Of a stretch of DNA of 13,182 nt, positions 7,157-13,182 are shown piece after piece; within the stretch, counting starts at the first letter, position 1; each line of letters opens with the position of its first letter. A program made the translations under genes and the position numbers. Source of the DNA: Crocinitomicaceae bacterium (GTDB lineage: Bacteria; Bacteroidota; Bacteroidia; Flavobacteriales_D; Crocinitomicaceae); assembly GCA_013215515.1 (NCBI GenBank), contig JABSPC010000408.1:1-13182 (forward strand). Direction: 5' to 3'. The notes beneath the pieces are model-generated. The model was not told where the DNA came from, searched no databases, and saw only the letters and a list, made by a program, of their open reading frames with translations.

Positions 7157-10100
7157 ATGAAAATTTCTAGCAGATTCCTTTTGCGCACTTTTTTCTTGTG
7201 TATTCTCGGTTTATTAATCCTACCCAATAATTCAGTCGCTCAGACTGATAATGATTTTACATTTCAAGAACTTAGAATCTCAATCCCTGTAAATATTCAA
7301 TCTGTCGACTTTAATGAACTAAATACTCAAAGTGGATATAACTCTACCATTTACGCATGGATGCAGTTCAATGAAGTCCCAAATCAAGAACAGCAAGATG
7401 CTGTGCAGGCTGGAGGAGTTGAATTCATCAATTATATTGACAAAGGAACATACCTTGTTGGCTTTGAGGCAGATATTTCACGTGAACTTCTTTCGTCAAA
7501 CAATGTAAAGGGAATCATTCCAGTAAGTCAATCAGTTAAAATAGAATCAGAGTTAAGAAGTGGTTCAATAAACCCTTGGGCAATTGATGGTGAGAACGCA
7601 AAATTGATTGTCATTGTATATGATGGAGTCAATATGGATGACGTTATTCCTTCGCTTACATCTTCAGGGGTTACAATTCTTAAACACCGCCGTGGTCATC
7701 ATGTACTAGAAGTTTCTGTTCCTATAAGTCAAGTTAACACGTTAGGAGATTTTAAGTTTGTTAAGTGGATAGAAGAAATTTTGGCCCCATCAATTAAAGA
7801 CGATACTGAAGGAAAAGGTCTCCACCGATCGAATGGATTGGACACACAAACTTCAACTGGAAGACAATACACAGGTTTGAACATCGGAGTATTGGTTAGA
7901 GATGATGGTATTGTAGGTCCACATATTGATTTTGAAGGTCGTCTTGATAATTCAACCGCAACAGGAACTGGTTCCACACACGGAGATGGCGTTGCTGGTA
8001 TTATGGCGGGATCAGGAAACCTGGATCCTAGCATGCGTGGAATGGCAGCAGGGTCAAATGTTTTTGTGGCAAATTATGAGTCTGACTTTTTAGATGCAGC
8101 GACAACAACTCGTATAGCGAATGGAACAGTTCAAATTACCAATTCTTCCTATTCAAATGGATGTAATGCTGGCTATACTGCAGCGACTGTTACCGTAGAT
8201 GACCAAACAATTAACTACCCTACTCTTCTGCATGTCTTCTCTGCCGGAAATTCTAACAGTAATGATTGCGGATATGGAGCGGGCAACCAATGGGGTAATA
8301 TCACCGGAGGACACAAACAAGGTAAAAATGTAATTGCAACTGCAAATACATATTTCGATGGTGCTTTGGTTGCTTCTAGTTCAAGAGGACCTGCTTACGA
8401 TGGTCGTATCAAACCGGATATCGCGGCTAATGGAGTTCAATATTCTACTGACGAAGACAATGATTACATGTTATTTGGTGGAACATCAGGTGCAGCCCCA
8501 GGAATTGCTGGAGTTTCGGCTCAATTATATGAGGCATATGGAGATGCCAATGGTGGAGCTCTTCCACCATCAGCGTTAATTAAAGCAACATTATTAAATA
8601 CAACGAACGAAGCTGGAAATGTTGGTCCCGATTATAAATTTGGTTGGGGAATCGTAAACGGATTGCGCGCCGGGATGCTAATTGAAGATGGACGTCACTT
8701 AACGAGTTCTGTTTCCCAAGGAAATGCAAACACCCATTCTATAACTGTTCCAGTTGGAACGAAACAAGTTAGATTCATGCTATATTGGCCGGATCCCGCT
8801 GCAGCTAATGGTGCAGCCGTTGCATTGATTAATGATTTGGATTTAACAGTCACTGATCCTGGTTCAACGCCTTATTTACCTTGGATTTTAGATCCTACTC
8901 CGAATGCAACTACACTGGATCTGCCTGCAACGAATGGCGCTGATCACTTAAATAATATGGAGCAAGTTCTCATTAATAACCCTATTGCTGGAAGTTATAC
9001 GATCGATGTTAGTGGATTTGCTGTTCCATTAGGACCTCAAAATTACTTTGTTGTTTATGAAATAATTACCGACGAAATAACAGTAACATATCCAAATCGC
9101 GGGGAGCATTTTGTGCCGAGTGAGTTGGAGTCTTTACATTGGGACGCACCAGAATCATCAGGAAGCTTCGATTTAGAATACAGTGATAACAATGGTTCTA
9201 CTTGGAGCGCTATAACAACCGTAGCATCAGATATTCGAACGTATGAATGGACTGTTCCGAATACCGTTACTGGAACCGCATTGTTCCGAGTGACGCGCGG
9301 TGGAGTTTCTGATGTTAGTGATTCCATTTTCTCAATTGCTGCTTTAGTTCCAAGTCAAACAATTACACAATTGTGCCCAACTTCAGTTACCTTCTCTTGG
9401 GGTGCAGTGACGGATGCAGAGAATTACGATGTATACATTTTAGGTACGCAATACATGGAGGTCGTTGGAAATTCAACGACAACTAGTTATACGTATACTA
9501 TCACGGATCCGAATTTACCAATTTGGTATGCGATGGCCGCAAAAAATTCAACTTTAGGTTGGGAAAGTCGACGTACAATTGCTAGCTATCACCCTGGTGG
9601 TCTTGTCAATTGTTCCCTTGCCACGGATGTAGAGTTAGCGAGTATTAACAACGCCAGTCCGGGCTTTTTATCTCTTTGTAGCTCAAGCACCGAGTATCCT
9701 GAAATAACACTCTTGAATGCTGGTTTGTCACCAATTTCAAACTTCCCTGTTACTTATGAAGTATCTGGACAGGCAATAGTAAATGAAACGTATACCGGAA
9801 CAATTCAACCTGGACAACAAGCAGTCTACACCTTCACAACCGCTTTAGTAGCTCCAGCTACAACGGGGAGTTATACTTTAACATGTACGACAATAGTAAC
9901 TGGTGACGGAAACCCAACAAATAATGAGCAGGTTTTAAACCTCTATGTACAAAATACTCCAACAGCATCACCATTTGTTGAAGATTTTGAAGCAAATGGG
10001 TTCTTGGCTCCAGGATGGTCATTGGGCAACCCTGATAATGATATGACCTGGGAAGAAGCATCAGTAACAGGCTCGAATGGAAGCGGAACAGAGGCAGCAT

Positions 10101-10735
10101 TTATTAATAACTATAGCTATAATGCACAAGGAGAAGACGATTATTTTGAAACAGAGGTTTTCGCTATCGGAGGAGGAGTATCGACTCTAACATTTGATTT
10201 AGCCAAAGCACAGTACACTTCTTTAGACGACAGTCTTGCAGTACAAATCTCATTGGATTGTGGAGCAACTTGGACAACAATTTATGGTAAAGGAGGCTCA
10301 ACACTGGGAACTGTTCCAAGTACATCAGGTGATTGGGACCCTTCGGCGGCCGGTGATTGGAGAAATGAAGTTATCGATATCTCGAGCTTCCCCGGAAACG
10401 TAATGTTCAAATTCATTAATATTAATGGCTATGGAAACTCTACTTACATTGACAATATCAACGTAAGCAGTGACCTCTCAATTAACGAGAGCGACCAAGT
10501 TCATTTCAATATTTTCCCAAATCCAACAAACGGAACGGCTACGCTTACAGTTTCAAATGAACTAAGTACTAATTCTAACGTAGTCATTACCAACCAAGTT
10601 GGGCAAACCATTACAATTCAAGCATTTTTAAATAAAAAATCTATTATTGATATGACTCCATATGCAAGAGGAATGTACTTTGTTACGGTTTATACAGATG
10701 GTTTAAGTACTACAAAACGTATTATAAAGAATTAA
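7157..10735 (+). CDS. T9SS-secreted subtilisin-like (S8) serine protease with CARDB-like domain (paralog 2)
   Basis: Seen: 1192 aa from the ATG at 7157, which opens a clear signal peptide (MKISSRFLLR, hydrophobic core, NNSVAQ, cleavage near residue 29). A TTG at 7097 would add 20 residues before it and is rejected. Propeptide-like region ~55-212, two alpha/beta units. S8 domain ~238-510 with Asp249 (VRDDG), His275 (THGDGVAG), Asn365 (SAGNSN) and Ser444 (GGTSGAAPG). Then a beta-sandwich (~515-637), two FN3-like domains (~640-726, ~730-812), a CARDB-like domain (~822-932), a MAM/cleaved-adhesin-like jelly roll (~938-1104) and a type A T9SS sorting domain (~1108-1192: FNIFPNPTNGTATL...RGMYFVTVY). 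Shares long near-identical blocks with the 1905-5429 protein, such as SYSNGCN and RGPAxDGRIKPDI. It is followed by a terminator. Inference: active exported protease; substrate unknown. Confidence 0.95.
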   Translation: MKISSRFLLRTFFLCILGLLILPNNSVAQTDNDFTFQELRISIPVNIQSVDFNELNTQSGYNSTIYAWMQFNEVPNQEQQDAVQAGGVEFINYIDKGTYLVGFEADISRELLSSNNVKGIIPVSQSVKIESELRSGSINPWAIDGENAKLIVIVYDGVNMDDVIPSLTSSGVTILKHRRGHHVLEVSVPISQVNTLGDFKFVKWIEEILAPSIKDDTEGKGLHRSNGLDTQTSTGRQYTGLNIGVLVRDDGIVGPHIDFEGRLDNSTATGTGSTHGDGVAGIMAGSGNLDPSMRGMAAGSNVFVANYESDFLDAATTTRIANGTVQITNSSYSNGCNAGYTAATVTVDDQTINYPTLLHVFSAGNSNSNDCGYGAGNQWGNITGGHKQGKNVIATANTYFDGALVASSSRGPAYDGRIKPDIAANGVQYSTDEDNDYMLFGGTSGAAPGIAGVSAQLYEAYGDANGGALPPSALIKATLLNTTNEAGNVGPDYKFGWGIVNGLRAGMLIEDGRHLTSSVSQGNANTHSITVPVGTKQVRFMLYWPDPAAANGAAVALINDLDLTVTDPGSTPYLPWILDPTPNATTLDLPATNGADHLNNMEQVLINNPIAGSYTIDVSGFAVPLGPQNYFVVYEIITDEITVTYPNRGEHFVPSELESLHWDAPESSGSFDLEYSDNNGSTWSAITTVASDIRTYEWTVPNTVTGTALFRVTRGGVSDVSDSIFSIAALVPSQTITQLCPTSVTFSWGAVTDAENYDVYILGTQYMEVVGNSTTTSYTYTITDPNLPIWYAMAAKNSTLGWESRRTIASYHPGGLVNCSLATDVELASINNASPGFLSLCSSSTEYPEITLLNAGLSPISNFPVTYEVSGQAIVNETYTGTIQPGQQAVYTFTTALVAPATTGSYTLTCTTIVTGDGNPTNNEQVLNLYVQNTPTASPFVEDFEANGFLAPGWSLGNPDNDMTWEEASVTGSNGSGTEAAFINNYSYNAQGEDDYFETEVFAIGGGVSTLTFDLAKAQYTSLDDSLAVQISLDCGATWTTIYGKGGSTLGTVPSTSGDWDPSAAGDWRNEVIDISSFPGNVMFKFININGYGNSTYIDNINVSSDLSINESDQVHFNIFPNPTNGTATLTVSNELSTNSNVVITNQVGQTITIQAFLNKKSIIDMTPYARGMYFVTVYTDGLSTTKRIIKN

Positions 10736-10751
10736 AAAAAATCTAATTCTC

Positions 10752-10791
10752 AAAAGCACCTTATTCAATTGAGATTAGGGTGCTTTTTTTT
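10752..10791 (+). terminator. Rho-independent terminator of the second S8 protease
   Basis: AAAAGCACC (10752-10760) pairs perfectly with GGTGCTTTT (10779-10787) around an 18-nt loop, and the right arm runs into eight consecutive Ts (10784-10791). It begins 17 bp after the protease stop codon. The A/T ends make it potentially bidirectional, but no minus-strand gene faces it. Confidence 0.85.
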
Positions 10792-10821
10792 GTTTAAAAC
10801 CTTGAATGCCTGTCCCACTTA

Positions 10822-10853
10822 TTGAAGTGCAAATACTCTTTTGCGTATCTTTG
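10822..10853 (+). promoter_or_regulatory. Bacteroidota-type promoter of uvrC
   Basis: TATCTTTG at 10846-10853 is a perfect match to the Bacteroidota sigma factor -7 element TAnnTTTG. ATTG at 10821-10824 is a 3/4 match to the -33 TTTG box, with 21 bp from its G to the -7 element, a normal spacing. Only 4 bp separate the -7 element from the uvrC ATG at 10858, so transcription would start at or very near the start codon. Confidence 0.65.
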
Positions 10854-10857
10854 ATTC

Positions 10858-12669
10858 ATGGCTGCCGATAAAGAATCAATTCGCTTAAAACTCAAAGTTC
10901 TTCCGAACAAACCTGGCGTTTATCAATACTTTGATAAAAACGAGAAGATCATCTATGTCGGTAAAGCAAAGGATTTAAAAAAACGTGTTGCTTCTTATTT
11001 CAATAAAAACTTAGATTCTGGTAAAACGCGGGTCTTGGTTCGTCAAATTGAAGACATTAAATACATCGTTGTAGATACTGAATTGGACGCTCTTCTTTTG
11101 GAGAACAACCTCATCAAAAAGTACCAGCCCAAGTACAACATTCAACTCAAAGACGATAAAACATACCCTTGGATTTGTATTAAAAAAGAGCCCTTTCCTC
11201 GTGTTTTCACCACGCGTAGAATGATTAAAGATGGCTCTAAATATTTTGGTCCTTACCCAAGTGTGAAGGTTGTCAATACTCTAATTTCATTGATCCGAGA
11301 CGTATACCCCCTTCGTTCTTGCTCCTTAGATTTATCTGAGAAAAAGATAAAAGAAGGAAAGCATAAAGTCTGTTTGGAGTTTCACATTGGAAATTGCAAA
11401 GGCGGATGCGTCGGTAAAGAATCCGAGGATGACTACGGTCAATATATCAAAGACATCGAGCACATCGTAAAGGGAAACTTGAGCGCTGTAATTCGATCCC
11501 TCAAGGAAATGATGAAAGAATTTTCTGAAAATTTACAATTCGAAGAAGCTCAAAATATTAAAGCTAAAATTGCCACAATTGAACGTTACAAAGCCAAATC
11601 AACAGTTGTTTCACCGACGATTCATCAAGTCGATGTAATCACAATGGTTCAGGATCAAAAATCGGCATTTGTAAATTATTTGGTGATTAACAATGGTGCC
11701 ATTATCCATGGGTATACAGCGGAAGTCAGCAAAAAACTTAACGAATCAGCGTCAGATATAATTGGGTATGTTTTACCAGAATTACGCGAGCGTTTCAAGA
11801 GTCTGTCGAAAGAAATATTAGTTGAAGATACTTTGGATTTAGAATTCGCCGGAATGACATTTTTCACTCCTCAGCGTGGCGATAAAAAAGCATTAATTGA
11901 TTTATCTGCGCGGAATGCGAGATTCTACCAAATGGAGAAAGTCAAACAGGAAAAAATTAAAAATCCTGAGCGACATACAGAACGAATATTGGAACAAATT
12001 AGAGTTGATTTTAGATTGCCCGATCTTCCTGTTCATATTGAATGTTTCGACAACTCCAACTTCCACGGAACCAATGCAGTATCGGCTTGTGTGGTCTTTA
12101 AAAATGCAAAACCGAGTAAAAGGGATTACCGCAATTTCAATATAAAAACCGTTGTTGGAGCAGATGATTTTGCATCGATGGAGGAAGTTGTTTACCGGCG
12201 CTATAAGCGAATGTTAGACGAAGAGATGTCTCTTCCTCAACTAATCGTAATTGACGGAGGAAAAGGGCAGCTCAGCTCTTCTTTGAAAGCACTCGAACGA
12301 TTGGATCTTCGGGGGAAAATTGCCATCGTAGGTATTGCCAAAAAACTAGAAGAAATTTTCTTCCCTGGGGACAGATTACCCATCTATATTGACAAACGCT
12401 CTGAAAGTTTACGGGTAATTCAATTCATGCGGAATGAAGCGCACCGCTTTGGAATTACGCACCATAGAAACAAGAGAAGTAAAAATTCTTTGGTTTCTGA
12501 ATTAACTGAGATTAAAGGAATCGGCGAAAAAACGTTTGAAAATTTAATTAAAGAATTCAAATCCGTAAACGGTGTCAAAAAAGCATCGTTTGAAGAACTG
12601 TCTGAAGCTGTTGGAAAAGCAAAAGCGAAGATTATTCAGGATTCTTTCTCCATTCAGAAACAAAATTAA
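10858..12669 (+). CDS. uvrC: UvrABC excinuclease subunit C
   Basis: Role: nucleotide excision repair; UvrC is recruited by UvrB at a lesion and cuts the damaged strand on both sides. Seen: 603 aa, the usual family length. GIY-YIG nuclease domain at ~18-96 (PGVYQYF, IYVGKA at 32-37, Arg43, TELDALLLE) makes the 3' cut. Four cysteines, Cys155, 172, 180 and 184, match the spacing class of the cysteines reported to bind a 4Fe-4S cluster in E. coli UvrC. UVR domain at ~205-242 (LQFEEAQNIKAKI) contacts UvrB. RNase H-like domain ~255-540, with Asp398 (CFDNSN), Asp466 (IDGGKGQ) and the EAHRFGITHHR block, makes the 5' cut. Helix-hairpin-helix at ~548-600 (IKGIGEKT) binds DNA. No alternative start exists before the conserved PGVY, so the ATG at 10858 is firm. 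Own promoter upstream; its stop overlaps the convergent AraC remnant by 4 bp. Confidence 0.98.
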   Translation: MAADKESIRLKLKVLPNKPGVYQYFDKNEKIIYVGKAKDLKKRVASYFNKNLDSGKTRVLVRQIEDIKYIVVDTELDALLLENNLIKKYQPKYNIQLKDDKTYPWICIKKEPFPRVFTTRRMIKDGSKYFGPYPSVKVVNTLISLIRDVYPLRSCSLDLSEKKIKEGKHKVCLEFHIGNCKGGCVGKESEDDYGQYIKDIEHIVKGNLSAVIRSLKEMMKEFSENLQFEEAQNIKAKIATIERYKAKSTVVSPTIHQVDVITMVQDQKSAFVNYLVINNGAIIHGYTAEVSKKLNESASDIIGYVLPELRERFKSLSKEILVEDTLDLEFAGMTFFTPQRGDKKALIDLSARNARFYQMEKVKQEKIKNPERHTERILEQIRVDFRLPDLPVHIECFDNSNFHGTNAVSACVVFKNAKPSKRDYRNFNIKTVVGADDFASMEEVVYRRYKRMLDEEMSLPQLIVIDGGKGQLSSSLKALERLDLRGKIAIVGIAKKLEEIFFPGDRLPIYIDKRSESLRVIQFMRNEAHRFGITHHRNKRSKNSLVSELTEIKGIGEKTFENLIKEFKSVNGVKKASFEELSEAVGKAKAKIIQDSFSIQKQN

Positions 12670-12971
12670 TGCGCCAATCTATGTTCACTGGGCGTTTTCC
12701 CTGTCCACCGTTTAAAAGAGCGATTGAAAGCACTTGCATCTGCATAATTAAGTAAGTAGGTTATTTCCAAAATGTTCAATTCCGGCTGATTCAAATAACT
12801 TATCGCAAAATCCAATTTTAATTCATCAATCAAATCTTTGTAGGTATTTCCTTCTTCTTTTAACTTTCGCTGAAGTGTTCTTGAGCTAATATTAAGATGA
12901 CTCGACACTTTATCCACAGTTGGTAACTCTGGCTTTAATGACGCTCCCCGAGGCAGAACCATCGCGGTATC
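12666..12971 (-). pseudogene. AraC-family regulator, C-terminal DNA-binding remnant cut off by an IS200/IS605 element
   Basis: Seen: about 98 aa from an ATG at 12962, ending in TAA at 12668-12666. Almost the whole fragment is an AraC/XylS double helix-turn-helix domain: VDKVSSHLNISSRTLQRKLKEEG (first HTH), then ILEITYLLNYADASAFNRSFKRWTGKTPSEHR (second HTH plus family signature). The RTLQRKLKEEG and SAFNRSFKRWTG spellings fit the subgroup with PF12625-type sensing domains, which are normally ~320-350 aa, so roughly 220-240 N-terminal residues are missing. Immediately upstream on the same strand is the end of a transposase gene, whose TGA (12974-12972) is in the same frame only 9 nt before this ATG. 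Inference: the element inserted in or replaced the regulator's 5' part. A free-standing DNA-binding domain could still be made by reinitiation, but the sensing domain is gone. Confidence 0.8.
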
Positions 12972-13182
12972 TCAGAACAAATTAAGTTGTTCTTTATGTA
13001 AATTATGATATTCTTTTTCCATTCCTTGGTTTTTCACATAACCTCGTATCACTTCTTCATTTGAAGATTGACCAACCGTATTAGCGTAAAAACCACTTGT
13101 CCAAAAAAATCCACCCAAAAGCTTTACTTTAAGATCAGGATGACGTAAAAACAATTGTTTTGCCGTAATACTTTTCAATAAT
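12972..13182 (-). CDS. tnpA: IS200/IS605-family transposase TnpA (Y1 HUH), C-terminal part, cut by the window edge
   Basis: Seen: about 70 residues, with the frame open through the window edge; a TTG at 13178 is only an internal Leu codon. The sequence ITAKQLFLRHPDLKVKLLGG, then FFWTSGFYANTVG, then NEEVIRGYVKNQG matches the second half of IS200/IS605 TnpA proteins (PF01797): the 'S..LF..P.LK..L.GG..W..GY...TVG' block and the catalytic helix. Tyr in GYVKNQ, with Gln four residues later, corresponds to the nucleophile Tyr127 and metal ligand Gln131 of IS608 TnpA. The HUH motif would lie outside the window. It ends with a natural-looking QLNLF tail before TGA. Function: single-strand 'peel and paste' transposition. 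The part visible is intact, so the element may be functional. No tnpB is seen here. Confidence 0.87.
   Translation of the reverse strand, partial: LLKSITAKQLFLRHPDLKVKLLGGFFWTSGFYANTVGQSSNEEVIRGYVKNQGMEKEYHNLHKEQLNLF
12974..12993 (-). repeat. Putative IS200/IS605 right-end subterminal hairpin
   Basis: AGAACAA (12974-12980) and TTGTTCT (12987-12993) form a perfect 7-bp stem with a 6-nt loop (ATTAAG on the plus strand). It overlaps the last codons of tnpA and the first base of its stop. IS200/IS605 TnpA recognises short imperfect palindromes near both ends, so position and size fit. No T-run follows on either strand, so it is not a good terminator. Confidence 0.55.

Larger units (their letters stand above)
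12963..13182 (-). mobile_element. Right-end portion of an IS200/IS605-family element (continues past the window)
   Basis: Includes the 3' end of tnpA and a hairpin overlapping its stop. The outer boundary near 12963 is inferred: AraC homology resumes by about 12955, and these elements end a few to ~20 nt beyond a subterminal hairpin. The family makes no target-site duplication, so the edge cannot be confirmed from this side alone. The left end lies beyond position 13182. Confidence 0.65.

Noticed and set aside
12660..12670. Shared terminator between uvrC and the AraC remnant
   Set aside because: The two stop codons overlap and no hairpin with a T-run was found on either side.

Overview
The window reads as a chromosomal segment from a Bacteroidota (Flavobacteriia-like) bacterium. 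Three things point there: secreted proteins carrying both kinds of type IX secretion system (T9SS) C-terminal sorting domain, a PorP/SprF-family protein, and a perfect Bacteroidota -7 promoter element (TAnnTTTG) just before uvrC. Base composition is AT-rich and genes are tightly packed, with two convergent pairs overlapping at their 3' ends.

Layout. (1) 2-1845: the 3' end of a large surface protein with a type B (gliding motility-associated, CHU_C) sorting domain, overlapping by 4 bp a PorP/SprF-family outer-membrane protein. This is the usual cargo plus dedicated-partner arrangement. (2) 1905-10735: two very large, paralogous, T9SS-exported subtilisin-like (S8) proteases of 1174 and 1192 aa, both with type A sorting tails. 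Between them are two lipoprotein genes. One is on the minus strand, carries a PrcB-like C-terminal domain and overlaps the first protease tail-to-tail. The other is divergent from it and has a long coiled coil followed by an OmpA-like peptidoglycan-binding domain. A rho-independent terminator follows the second protease. (3) 10858-12669: uvrC (nucleotide excision repair), with its own promoter placed so close to the ATG that the mRNA may be leaderless or nearly so. (4) 12666-13182, minus strand: the C-terminal DNA-binding part of an AraC-family regulator, cut off by the end of an IS200/IS605-family element. The tnpA gene of that element runs out of the window, and a short hairpin overlapping the tnpA stop looks like the element's right end.

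How the genes fit together. Cargo with type B tails generally needs a neighbouring PorP/SprF protein; cargo with type A tails (both proteases) does not, so the left end and the middle are two separate T9SS modules. The most suggestive context is a PrcB-domain lipoprotein beside S8 proteases. In Treponema denticola, PrcB is an accessory lipoprotein of the subtilisin-like dentilisin complex, so this block may be a related cell-surface protease system. That link is an inference from synteny. uvrC is housekeeping and apparently unrelated. No stretch over 300 bp lacks a gene; the longest gaps are 6984-7156 and 10736-10857. No tRNA, rRNA or CRISPR array was seen.
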